Shown here piece after piece: positions 1 through 8,401 of a stretch of DNA of 64,000 nucleotides. The DNA lies in contig NZ_CP033966.1 of the NCBI RefSeq assembly GCF_003854895.1, positions 3,162,001-3,226,000 on the forward strand. The letters are read 5' to 3'. Below the pieces are notes generated by a model that ran no database searches, was not told where the DNA came from, and worked only from the letters and a program-made list of their open reading frames with translations. This DNA comes from Pigmentiphaga sp. H8 (lineage in GTDB: Bacteria > Pseudomonadota > Gammaproteobacteria > Burkholderiales > Burkholderiaceae_B). How positions within the stretch are numbered: the first letter of the stretch is position 1; every line of letters begins with the position of its first letter. The position numbers and the translations under genes are program-made.

Positions 1-458
1 GCGAAGCGCGGGGGCTCGTCCCGGTCAACGCCTTGTGGCTGTACGGCGGTGCCGCGCCGTGGCGGCCGGACTGGCCCGCCGGCCGGCCCTCGCTGGTGGC
101 CGGCAACGCGCCCTGGCTGCGCGCGCTGGCCGAACGCGACGGCCTGCCCTGGCTGCGCCCCGTCGATGCGGCCGCGGCGATCCGGCCCGGCGCGCTGGTG
201 GAGCTGGACGACCTGGCCCTGCCCGAGCGCACCGACGACTGGCGCACCTGGCTGGACGCCGCCGCCCGGCTGGATCGCGACTGGTTCGCCCCGGCCGACG
301 CGGCCCTGCGCGCCGGCACCCTGCGACAACTGACCCTGGTGCTGCCGGCCCGCGAACGGCTGGTCACCCTGAACCTGGAACGGCGGCCCGCCCTGCTGCG
401 CTGGCTGCCCACCCCCCGACACGACTGGAAACGCTGGTGGTTGCCCCAAGAATCCTGA
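1..458 (+). CDS. RpfE-like / phosphoglycerate-mutase-like protein, C-terminal part (5' end outside window)
   Basis: The open frame is already running at base 3 and ends at TGA 456-458, so only about the last 150 residues are present. The segment RGLVPVNALWLYGG near the window edge resembles the conserved VNxLWxxG motif of the protein usually encoded just upstream of recJ in beta-proteobacteria, annotated either as an RpfE-type regulatory protein or a cofactor-independent phosphoglycerate-mutase-like protein. The order rpfE-like, recJ, prfB, lysS supports this. The remainder is rich in Trp, Arg and Leu with no catalytic motif that I can name. The function is not established; the family assignment is from memory of synteny and one motif. 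The last 22 bases overlap recJ, which suggests translational coupling. Confidence 0.7.
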   Translation, partial: EARGLVPVNALWLYGGAAPWRPDWPAGRPSLVAGNAPWLRALAERDGLPWLRPVDAAAAIRPGALVELDDLALPERTDDWRTWLDAAARLDRDWFAPADAALRAGTLRQLTLVLPARERLVTLNLERRPALLRWLPTPRHDWKRWWLPQES

Positions 459-2149
459 CCCGTCAACCCGATCCGGCGGCCCGGCGCCGCCTGGAACTGG
501 CCGGCATCCATCCCCTCCTGGCCCGCCTGTGGGCGGCGCGCGGCGTGGCCGCGCCGCAGGAAACGGCGCCCGACTGGCAGGCCATGCTGGCCCCTTCGCT
601 GCTGACCCACGCCGGCCGCGCGGCCGCGCTGCTGGCCGACGCCATCGCCGCGCGCAAGCGGCTGCTGATCGTGGCCGACTACGACTGCGATGGCGCCACC
701 GCCTGCGCCGTGGGCCTGCGCGGCCTGCGCGCCATGGGCGCCGTGGTGGACTTCCTGGTGCCCAACCGCTTCGAGACCGGCTACGGTCTGTCGCCGGCGG
801 TGGTCGACCTGGCCTGCGCCCATCCGGCCGGCAAGCCCGACATCCTGATCACCGTCGACAACGGCATCGCCAGTCTGGACGGCGTGGCGGCGGCGCGCGA
901 GGCCGGCATGCAGGTCGTGATCACCGACCATCACCTGCCCGGCGACGTCCTGCCCGAGGCCCTGGCCATCGTCAACCCCAACCAGCCCGGCTGCGGCTTC
1001 CCGTCCAAGCACCTGGCGGGCGTCGGCGTCATCTTCTATCTGTTGCTGGCGCTGCGGGCCGAGCTGCGCCAGCGCGGCGCCTTCGGTGGCGACAGCGGCC
1101 CCAGGCTGGACGCCCTGACCGACCTCGTGGCCCTGGGCACCGTGGCCGACGTCGTCCGGCTGGATGCCAACAACCGCCTGCTGGTGGCGCAGGGCCTGAA
1201 ACGCATACGCGCCGGCCGCATGCAGCCCGGCCTGCGTGCGCTGTTCTCGGTCAGCGGCCGCCAGGCCCGCGAGGCCAGCACCTTCGACCTGGGCTTCGCC
1301 CTGGGTCCGCGCATCAACGCCGCCGGCCGACTGGCCGACATGAGCCTGGGCATACGCTGCCTGGTCACCGACGACGAGGACGAGGCCCTGAAGCTGGCGC
1401 GCGAACTCGACACCATGAACCGCGAACGCCGCGAGATCGAGGCCGGCATGCGCGATCAGGCCCTGGCCTCGCTGGACGCGCTGCCCGCGGCCTCGGCCGC
1501 CAGCCTGTGCGTGTTCGACGCCTCGTGGCACCAGGGCGTGGTGGGCCTGGTGGCCTCGCGCCTGAAGGACCGCTTCTGGTGCCCGACCCTGGCCTTCGCG
1601 CCGGCCGGCGACGGCGAACTGCGCGGTTCGGGCCGCTCCGTGCCCGACGTGCACCTGCGCGACGCGCTGGATCTGGTCTCCAAGCGCTACCCCAGCCTGA
1701 TCCGCAAGTTCGGCGGCCACGCCATGGCCGCCGGCCTGACCCTGCACGAGGCGGATTTCGCCGCCTTCGCACCGGCCTTCGACGCCGCCGTGCGCGAACT
1801 GACGGGCCGCAGCCGCTTCGAACCGGCGCTGGAAACCGACGGTTCGCTGGAGACCGACTACGCCAACGCCGAGGTCGCCACCCTGCTGGACCAGCAGGTC
1901 TGGGGATCCGGGTTCCCGGCTCCCGTGTTCGTCGACGCCTTCGTCGTCCGCAACCAGCGAGTAGTGGGCGAGAAACACCTGAAGCTGGCGCTGGAACGCG
2001 GCAGCCAGCGCTTCGACGCGATCTGGTTCGGCCATGCCGACGCCCTGCCGCCCGCCGTGGACCTGGCCTACCGCCTGGCGCTGAACAACTGGAACGGCAT
2101 GGTGTCCGTCCAACTGGTGATCGAGCACGGGCAGGACGCGGCGCGCTGA
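437..2149 (+). CDS. recJ: Single-stranded-DNA-specific exonuclease RecJ
   Basis: 5'-3' single-strand exonuclease of recombination and repair; 570 residues, normal for RecJ. DHH-family metal motifs run in order: DYDCDG at residues 81-86, TVDNGIAS, then TDHH near 163, LGTVADVV, and GPRINAAGRL. The DHHA1 part carries GVVGLVASRL, GSGRS and KFGGHAMAAG. The start is taken as GTG 437 (MVAPRILTRQPD). The frame is open further upstream, but there it only shadows the preceding gene, and family members begin close to this ILTR motif. It overlaps the upstream gene by 22 bases, so translation of the two is probably coupled. Confidence 0.95.
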   Translation: MVAPRILTRQPDPAARRRLELAGIHPLLARLWAARGVAAPQETAPDWQAMLAPSLLTHAGRAAALLADAIAARKRLLIVADYDCDGATACAVGLRGLRAMGAVVDFLVPNRFETGYGLSPAVVDLACAHPAGKPDILITVDNGIASLDGVAAAREAGMQVVITDHHLPGDVLPEALAIVNPNQPGCGFPSKHLAGVGVIFYLLLALRAELRQRGAFGGDSGPRLDALTDLVALGTVADVVRLDANNRLLVAQGLKRIRAGRMQPGLRALFSVSGRQAREASTFDLGFALGPRINAAGRLADMSLGIRCLVTDDEDEALKLARELDTMNRERREIEAGMRDQALASLDALPAASAASLCVFDASWHQGVVGLVASRLKDRFWCPTLAFAPAGDGELRGSGRSVPDVHLRDALDLVSKRYPSLIRKFGGHAMAAGLTLHEADFAAFAPAFDAAVRELTGRSRFEPALETDGSLETDYANAEVATLLDQQVWGSGFPAPVFVDAFVVRNQRVVGEKHLKLALERGSQRFDAIWFGHADALPPAVDLAYRLALNNWNGMVSVQLVIEHGQDAAR

Positions 2150-2228
2150 ATCCCGCGCGCGGCCCGCCGGCGAATGCCCGGCCTACGTTAAAATAGCGGG
2201 TTACGCGAAAAATCACCTGGAATTCAGC

Positions 2229-3333
2229 ATGGAAGCAGAACGCCTCAACCAACTCGAAGCCCAACTGCAGGACCTGGCTGCTCGCACCCAGGATCTACGG
2301 AGGTATCTTTGACTACGATGTCAAAGATGAACGCCTGCAGGTCGTAAACGCCGAGCTGGAAAACCCCGACGTCTGGAACGATCCCAAGCACGCCCAGGAC
2401 CTGGGCCGCGAGAAGAAAGCGCTGGAAACGATCGTCCTGACCATCAACGAGATCGACACCGGCCTGCGCGACGCCACCGAGCTGTTCGAGATGGCCGCCG
2501 CCGACAACGACGACGCCACGCTGGAGTCCATCGTCGGCGATGCCTCGGGAATCGAGGAAAAAGTGGGCGGACTGGAATTCCGCCGCATGTTCGCCAATCC
2601 TGCCGACCCGCTGAACTGCTTCCTGGACATCCAGGCCGGCGCCGGCGGCACCGAGGCGCAGGACTGGGCTTCCATGCTGCTGCGGCAGTACCTGAAGTAC
2701 GCCGAGCGCAAGGGGTTCAAGGCCGAGCTGATGGAAGAGTCCGAGGGCGAAGTGGCCGGCATCAAGTCCGCCACCATCAAGATCGAGGGCGAATACGCCT
2801 TCGGCTACCTGCGCACCGAGACCGGCGTGCACCGCCTGGTGCGCAAGAGCCCCTTCGATTCGTCCGGCGGCCGCCACACCTCGTTCGCCAGCGTGTTCGT
2901 GTATCCGGAAGTCGACGACTCCTTCGAGGTCGACGTCAACCCCGCCGACATCCGCGTGGACACCTTCCGCGCCTCCGGCGCGGGCGGCCAGCACATCAAC
3001 AAGACCGACTCCGCGGTACGGATGACCCACATCCCCACGGGCATCGTCGTGCAGTGCCAGAACGACCGTTCGCAGCACCGCAACCGCGCCGAAGCCATGC
3101 AGATGCTGAAGTCCAAGCTGTTCGAACTCGAGATGCGCAAGCGCATGGCCGAGCAGCAGAAGCTGGAAGACTCCAAGACCGACGTGGGCTGGGGCCACCA
3201 GATCCGTTCGTACGTGCTGGACCAGAGCCGCATCAAGGACCTGCGTACCAACGTCGAAATCTCCAACACCCAGAAGGTGCTGGACGGCGATCTCGATCCC
3301 TTCATCGAAGCCAGCCTGAAACAGGGCGTCTGA
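2229..3333 (+). CDS. prfB: Peptide chain release factor 2 (programmed +1 frameshift)
   Basis: Recognises UGA/UAA stop codons and releases the peptide. The gene is join(2229..2309, 2311..3333), 367 residues, the usual RF2 length. Frame 0 opens at ATG 2229, runs 27 codons and meets TGA at 2310-2312; reading resumes +1 at GAC 2311. The stop-recognition motif SPF lies in VRKSPFDSSGGRHTSF and the catalytic GGQ in SGAGGQHINKTDSAVR near residue 252. It lies 79 bp after recJ and 78 bp before lysS, the classical prfB-lysS arrangement. Control is autogenous: low RF2 lets ribosomes pause at UGA and shift frame. Confidence 0.97.
2297..2313 (+). other. prfB programmed +1 frameshift signal
   Basis: The sequence is CGG AGG TAT CTT TGA C. 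A Shine-Dalgarno-like GGAGG lies three bases before the slippery CTT, followed by the in-frame TGA and then C. This is the canonical RF2 autoregulatory layout. The peptidyl-tRNA on CUU slips to UUU and the next codon read is GAC (2311-2313). Confidence 0.96.
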
Positions 3334-3411
3334 CCGACGCCGGCAACGCGACGACTTCGGTCGTCGCACCGACATCGACGACATCCGACATTACCGACCC
3401 CGACAGCCATC

Positions 3412-4941
3412 ATGACCGACAACCGGCCCACCGCCAACGAACCCGCGCAAGACGAAAACCAGATCATCGCCGAACGGCGCGCCAAGCTCGCCCGCCTGCG
3501 CGAAGCCGGGCCGGCCTTCCCCAACGACTTCGTGCCCGCCGACCGCGCGGCCGCGCTGCACGCGGCGCACGACGGCACCGAGAAGGAAGCGCTGGAGGCC
3601 GCCGGCATTCCCGCCAGCGTCGCCGGCCGCATGATGCTCAAGCGCGTGATGGGCAAGGCCAGCTTCGCCACCCTGCAGGACTCGACCGGCCGCATCCAGA
3701 TCTACCTGAGCAAGGAACTGGTGGGCGACCAGGCCTACGACGCCTTCAAGCACTGGGACATCGGCGACATCCTGGCCGTGCGCGGCAAGGTCTTCAAGAC
3801 CAACAAGGGCGAACTGTCCATCCAGGCCACCGAAGTGCGGCTGCTGACCAAGTCGCTGCGGCCCCTGCCCGACAAGTTCCACGGCATCTCCGACCAGGAG
3901 ATGCGCTATCGCCAGCGCTACGTCGATCTCGTCATGACCGAGTCGACCCGCAACACCTTCGTCGCGCGCAGCCGCGCCATCGCCTCCATCCGCCGCCTGA
4001 TGACCGAAGCGGGCTTCCTGGAGGTGGAAACGCCCATGCTGCACGCCATCCCCGGCGGCGCCGCGGCCAAGCCGTTCACGACCCACCACAATGCGCTGGA
4101 CATGCCCATGTACCTGCGCATCGCGCCCGAGCTCTACCTGAAGCGCCTGATCGTGGGCGGCTTCGAGCGCGTGTTCGAGCTGAACCGCAACTTCCGCAAC
4201 GAAGGCGTCAGCCCCCGGCACAACCCCGAGTTCACCATGATGGAGTTCTACGCGGCCTACGGCGACTATCGCTGGCTGATGGACTTCACCGAACAGCTCA
4301 TCCGCCAGGCCGCCGTCGATGCCACCGGCGGCGCCAAGGTGACCTACCAGGGCCGCGAGGTGGACCTGTCGCAACCCTTCGACCGCCTGACCATCACCGA
4401 GGCCATCCACAAGTACGCCGAGCCCGGCTACACCGACGAACAACTGAACGACGAAGCCTTCGTGCGCGCGGAACTCAAGCGGCTGGGCGCCCACGTGGAC
4501 GGTCCGCCGCTGGCCCGCGCCGGCCTGGGCGCGCTGCAACTGGCGCTGTTCGAGGAAACGGCGGAAGCCAAGCTGTGGCAGCCGACCTACATCATCGACT
4601 ACCCGGTGGAAGTGTCGCCGCTGGCGCGCGGCTCGGACTCCCGCCCGGGCATTACCGAACGCTTCGAGCTGTTCATGGTCGGCCGCGAGATCGCCAACGG
4701 CTTCTCGGAACTGAACGACGCCGAGGACCAGGCGGAGCGGTTCCGCAAGCAGGTCGAGGCCAAGGACGCCGGCGACGAGGAAGCCATGTACTACGACGCG
4801 GACTACATCCGCGCGCTGGAATACGGCATGCCTCCGACGGCCGGCTGCGGCATCGGGATCGACCGCCTGGTGATGCTGCTGACCGATAGCCCCAGCATCC
4901 GCGACGTGATCCTGTTCCCGCATCTGCGGCCGGAGGACTGA
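3412..4941 (+). CDS. lysS: Lysyl-tRNA synthetase, class II
   Basis: Charges tRNA-Lys; 509 residues, normal for bacterial class II LysRS. An N-terminal OB-fold anticodon-binding region (GRMMLKRVMGKASFATLQD) precedes the class II core. Motif 2 is FRNEGVSPRHNPEFTMMEF near residue 262 and motif 3 is GCGIGIDRLVMLLTD near 479. The start ATG 3412 gives the family-typical short acidic N-terminus. It follows prfB by 78 bp on the same strand and is probably co-transcribed with it. Confidence 0.96.
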   Translation: MTDNRPTANEPAQDENQIIAERRAKLARLREAGPAFPNDFVPADRAAALHAAHDGTEKEALEAAGIPASVAGRMMLKRVMGKASFATLQDSTGRIQIYLSKELVGDQAYDAFKHWDIGDILAVRGKVFKTNKGELSIQATEVRLLTKSLRPLPDKFHGISDQEMRYRQRYVDLVMTESTRNTFVARSRAIASIRRLMTEAGFLEVETPMLHAIPGGAAAKPFTTHHNALDMPMYLRIAPELYLKRLIVGGFERVFELNRNFRNEGVSPRHNPEFTMMEFYAAYGDYRWLMDFTEQLIRQAAVDATGGAKVTYQGREVDLSQPFDRLTITEAIHKYAEPGYTDEQLNDEAFVRAELKRLGAHVDGPPLARAGLGALQLALFEETAEAKLWQPTYIIDYPVEVSPLARGSDSRPGITERFELFMVGREIANGFSELNDAEDQAERFRKQVEAKDAGDEEAMYYDADYIRALEYGMPPTAGCGIGIDRLVMLLTDSPSIRDVILFPHLRPED

Positions 4942-5007
4942 TCTTTCTCGCGGCGGCATGCTGCTACAGTGAGACCACGTTCTCCGGAGCAGAAGCGAGG
5001 AAGCCAC

Positions 5008-6339
5008 ATGGACACACGACCTCGGCCATGCGCGGCCGTTCTGGCCGCCCTGCTGCCCCTGGTAGCCGTCGGTACCGCATTGGCCGCCGCTCCCTCGCCC
5101 ACCTACCCCGACGCCGATGCCAGCGACCCTGCCAGGCTGGGCTGGATGGTCGGCTCGCCGCCTCCGCCAGACCGCGTCCTGCGCTTCGATGACGGCTCCT
5201 ACTTCCGCTTCCCCGCGATGCGCTGGAGCGTCTCGCACTTCCGGCAGCTGATGCCCACGGTGAACGTCTCGCGCGGCCTGGACGCCCCCACGCCGCTGCC
5301 GCGGGCCTTGCGCGACGACATCGACAGCGTGGTCTTCCAGCCGCTGGGTTCGAGCCGGACCATGACCTGGCAGGCATCGCTGAAGGCCAACTACACCGAC
5401 GGCATCGTCGTGCTGCACAAAGGGCGCATCGTCTACGAACGCTATTTCGGCGTGCTCGGCCCCCAGGGCCAGCACGGCGCGATGTCGGTGACCAAATCCT
5501 TCATCGGCACGCTGGCCGCCATGCTCGCGGCCGAAGGCACGCTGGATCCGTCGCGCAAGGTGGCCGAGTACGTGCCCGAGCTGGCCTCGTCCGCCTTCGG
5601 CGACGCGACGGTGCGCCAGCTCATGGACATGACGACCGGCATCCGCTTCAGCGAGGACTACGCCGACCCCGACGCCGAGGTCTGGGCCCACGCGGCCGCC
5701 GGCAACCCGCTGCCCAAGCCCAAGGACTACACCGGGCCGCGCAGCTACTACGAATTCCTGCAAACGGTGAAACCCGAGGGCAGGCACGGCGCGGCCTTCC
5801 ACTACCGCACGGCCAACACCGACGCGCTGGGCTGGGTGTTGGCCCGCGCCAGCGGCAAATCGGTGGCGCAACTGCTGTCCGACCGCATCTGGAGCCGGCT
5901 GGGCGCCGAGCAGGATGCCTACATGACGGTCGACTCGACCGGCACGCCGTTCGCGGGCGGCGGCCTGAACACGGGCCTGCGCGACCTGGCGCGCTTCGGC
6001 GAAATGATCCGGAACAATGGCGTCTTCAACGGCCGGCAGATCCTGCCCGCCGCCGCCGTGGCCGACATCCGGCGCGGCGGCGCCCCGGCGGACTTCGCCC
6101 AGGCCGGCTACACGCTGCTGGCGGGCTGGACCTATCGCGACATGTGGTGGGTCACGCACAACGCGCACGGCGCCTTCGCCGCGCGCGGCGTGCACGGGCA
6201 GGCCATCTACATCGATCCCAAGGCGGAAATGGTGATCGCGCGCTTCGCGTCGCATCCGGTGGCGGGCAACGCCGCCAACGATCCGACGTCGCTACCGGCC
6301 TACCACGCGCTGGCGCAGCACCTGATGAAAACGCGCTGA
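5008..6339 (+). CDS. Exported serine hydrolase, class C beta-lactamase / 6-aminohexanoate-dimer-hydrolase-like
   Basis: 443 residues. The N-terminus (MDTRPRPCAAVLAALLPLVAVGTALAAAP) reads as a Sec signal peptide, so the product is probably periplasmic. The penicillin-recognising core has SVTK at about residues 160-163 (nucleophile Ser and general-base Lys) and a Tyr-containing second motif in HYRTANTDALGW. The layout around VFQPLGSS, HKGRIVYERYF and MSVTKSFIGTL resembles NylB-type amide/ester hydrolases more than true AmpC. ATG 5008 is chosen because it starts the signal peptide and has GAGG about 8 bases upstream; the frame is open further upstream. The substrate is unknown; there is no ampR neighbour and no reason to call resistance. 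Confidence 0.85.
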   Translation: MDTRPRPCAAVLAALLPLVAVGTALAAAPSPTYPDADASDPARLGWMVGSPPPPDRVLRFDDGSYFRFPAMRWSVSHFRQLMPTVNVSRGLDAPTPLPRALRDDIDSVVFQPLGSSRTMTWQASLKANYTDGIVVLHKGRIVYERYFGVLGPQGQHGAMSVTKSFIGTLAAMLAAEGTLDPSRKVAEYVPELASSAFGDATVRQLMDMTTGIRFSEDYADPDAEVWAHAAAGNPLPKPKDYTGPRSYYEFLQTVKPEGRHGAAFHYRTANTDALGWVLARASGKSVAQLLSDRIWSRLGAEQDAYMTVDSTGTPFAGGGLNTGLRDLARFGEMIRNNGVFNGRQILPAAAVADIRRGGAPADFAQAGYTLLAGWTYRDMWWVTHNAHGAFAARGVHGQAIYIDPKAEMVIARFASHPVAGNAANDPTSLPAYHALAQHLMKTR

Positions 6340-6344
6340 TCCGC

Positions 6345-6791
6345 TCAATCCGGGATTTCCGGCTCGACCAGCTTGGCCAGCTGGAGCAGCGATTCCTGCC
6401 AGCCCAGGTAGCACATCTCCGTGGGAATGACCTCGGGAATGCCGGCCTGCACGACGTCCAGGTCGGTGCCGCAGGCCACCTGCTTCAACACGACCGTCAC
6501 CGCCATTTCCCCCGGCAGGTTGGGATCGTCGAACTTGTCGGTATAGCGGATCTTCTGGAACGGAACCAGTTCCTGGTATTCGCCGCCGAAGGAATGCGCA
6601 TTGCCGGTCGTGAAGTTCCGGAAGGACATCTTGAATGTCCCGCCTACCTTGGCCTCCAGGTGGTGGACCTGGCAGGTGAAGCCATACGGCGGCAGCCACT
6701 TCGCCAGCGCATCGGCCTCGACGAAGGCGCGATAGACTCGCTCGGGGGTGGCGCGCAGGACACGGTGGAGTCGGACGGTACCGGTAGCCAT
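6345..6791 (-). CDS. SRPBCC / AHSA1-family protein
   Basis: 148 residues with the START-like AHSA1 pattern: LHRVLRATPERVYRAFVEADALAKWLPP at the N-terminus, then GGTFKMSFRNFTTG and a GW-containing C-terminal helix (CYLGWQESLLQLAKLVE). Members bind hydrophobic small molecules or act as stress-associated lipid/ligand-binding proteins; the ligand cannot be deduced. It is convergent with the preceding serine hydrolase, with 5 bp between stops, and stands alone on its strand. Confidence 0.85.
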   Translation of the reverse strand: MATGTVRLHRVLRATPERVYRAFVEADALAKWLPPYGFTCQVHHLEAKVGGTFKMSFRNFTTGNAHSFGGEYQELVPFQKIRYTDKFDDPNLPGEMAVTVVLKQVACGTDLDVVQAGIPEVIPTEMCYLGWQESLLQLAKLVEPEIPD

Positions 6792-6896
6792 GGTGAATCT
6801 CCTTTCGTCAGGGTGGTTACATGCCTACGACGAGTGGGAAGCGCAAAAATCGACAACTTGGCGGATCAGTGAAAACCCTAGGACGCGATCATGCCG

Positions 6897-7274
6897 TCAA
6901 TCCCAGACGCTGGCCCCCTGTTCGAATCCGCCTCGGTAAGGCTTGCCCACGCAGAACCGGTGTCCGCTGGGCGCCTGCATGACCACCCAGGCCTCCTTGC
7001 GGGACACCACGACGGCCCCGAGGTTTTCCAGGCGCGCCACTTCTGCCTCGACCGCATCGGTCTCGATGTCGAGATGGGCCCGTGCTTCGTGATCGACCTT
7101 CTGGATGATGACCTGGACGTCCCCGGGCCGGGTCACGAGCTGGATGTAGCGCCCGTCCGGATCGATCTCCGCGGGCAGGGGGCACCCGAGCGCGGCGCTC
7201 CAGAAGCGGGCCTCCGACAGCAGGTCGCCAGTCTTGCAGTCGATGACGATGTTTCCCAACCGGCTCTTGTGCAT
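6897..7274 (-). CDS. VOC-family (glyoxalase/bleomycin-resistance-like) protein
   Basis: 125 residues starting MHKSRLGNIVIDCKTGDLL. The first half (ARFWSAALGCPL) and second half (HLDIETDAVEAEVARLENLGAVVV, then SGHRFCVGKPYRG) follow the paired beta-alpha-beta-beta-beta pattern of vicinal-oxygen-chelate proteins, closest to the Glyoxalase_6 type. Substrate and metal are unknown. The start ATG at 7274 is chosen because the fold begins there, although the frame stays open further upstream as a shadow of mnmH. Its start lies 26 bp from the mnmH stop on the same strand, so it may be the last gene of the selD-mnmH transcript. Confidence 0.82.
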   Translation of the reverse strand: MHKSRLGNIVIDCKTGDLLSEARFWSAALGCPLPAEIDPDGRYIQLVTRPGDVQVIIQKVDHEARAHLDIETDAVEAEVARLENLGAVVVSRKEAWVVMQAPSGHRFCVGKPYRGGFEQGASVWD

Positions 7275-7300
7275 CGCAGCTCCCGAACGGGCAGCGCCCG

Positions 7301-8401
7301 CTATGCCCTCGCGTGATCCCGCAAATAATCCAGCACCGCGCGCTGGTCGCCCGTGAACACGATACGCGCCGCCTTCAGCTTGCGCTGGTAGACGTACATG
7401 GGATCGTAGTAGCCGGTCAGCAGTTCCTCGATCCAGGCTCGGTGCGGCTCGACGCTGTCTCCTCGCGCCTGCCCGGCCAGGGCGGCATCCATGATCGCCG
7501 CGAGACGCTGGTGCCGTTCTCCACCCAGCCGCCTGCGGATGTTGTCCAAGCTTTCCCGCAGACGCTGGCCGAACATCTCCCTGCCCGCCTCCTCGCCATG
7601 GATGGCCACGAACTCGGCGCACAGGTCGACCACGTAGTCGCGCAGGATGCGCTCCACCCGGTTCTCCAGGCTGTCCTCCAGCCAGACCACCGGATATTCC
7701 TGCATGCCCTGGAACAGGCCCAGCGGCACGCTGCAACTGCCTATCGCGTGGCTCTCGTCCTCCAGGACGAAGCGGGCATGGCCGGCTTCCCGCTTCTTCA
7801 GGACATCGATCGCCAATTCGTTTTCGAAGCCGATCTGCGGCGGCTGCCCGGTGGCGTGCTTGCCGAAGCTCGATCCGCGATGATGGGCATGGCCCTCCAG
7901 GTCCAGGGCATGGTCCAGCGCCCGCAGCACATCGGTCTTGCCCGTGCCCGTCATGCCGCCCAGCACGACGAAGCCGCACTCGGCCACGGCGCGCTCCAGC
8001 GTGTCCATCAGGAAGCCGCGCATGGCCTTGTAGCCACCCACCACGCGCGGATAGGCGATGCCCGCCTCGTCCCGCAGCCACTGCTGGGCGATCTGCGAAC
8101 GCAGGCCGCCGCGGAAGCAGTACAGGCCGCCCTCGGGGTGCGCGCGGGCGAAGGCCGCCCAGGCCTCGACCCGTTCGGCCTTGGTCTGGCCACGCACCAG
8201 TTGATGGCCCAGCGCGATCGCGGCCTCCTGGCCCTGCTGCTTGTAGCAGGTGCCGACCTTCTGCCGCTCGATGTCGGTCATCAGCGGCAGGTTGATCGCG
8301 CCCGGGAAAGCGCCCTTGCGGAATTCGATGGGCGCGCGCGTATCCATCAGGGGCGTGCCCCGCAGGAACAGCGCGCGATAGTCGTCGATGTCGCCTTGCA
8401 T
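7301..8401 (-). CDS. mnmH: tRNA 2-selenouridine synthase (MnmH/SelU/YbbB)
   Basis: Converts the 2-thiouridine at the wobble position of some tRNAs to 2-selenouridine via a geranylated intermediate, using selenophosphate. 366 residues: an N-terminal rhodanese domain with the catalytic Cys at about residue 95 (LYCFRGGLRSQ), followed by a P-loop domain with GGMTGTGKT near 148-156. It starts MQGDIDDYRALF. Its ATG overlaps the selD stop as TGATG (1 nt), so translation is coupled to its selenophosphate supplier. Confidence 0.94.
   Translation of the reverse strand: MQGDIDDYRALFLRGTPLMDTRAPIEFRKGAFPGAINLPLMTDIERQKVGTCYKQQGQEAAIALGHQLVRGQTKAERVEAWAAFARAHPEGGLYCFRGGLRSQIAQQWLRDEAGIAYPRVVGGYKAMRGFLMDTLERAVAECGFVVLGGMTGTGKTDVLRALDHALDLEGHAHHRGSSFGKHATGQPPQIGFENELAIDVLKKREAGHARFVLEDESHAIGSCSVPLGLFQGMQEYPVVWLEDSLENRVERILRDYVVDLCAEFVAIHGEEAGREMFGQRLRESLDNIRRRLGGERHQRLAAIMDAALAGQARGDSVEPHRAWIEELLTGYYDPMYVYQRKLKAARIVFTGDQRAVLDYLRDHARA

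Noticed and set aside
3391..6255. A very long minus-strand open frame antisense to lysS and the serine hydrolase
   Set aside because: High-GC codon structure of the true plus-strand genes leaves antisense frames open; the translation is low-complexity (His, Gly, Arg, Val-rich) with no domain pattern.
5008..6339. AmpC-type resistance beta-lactamase
   Set aside because: SxxK is present, but the flanking motifs match NylB-like serine hydrolases better and no ampR is next to it.
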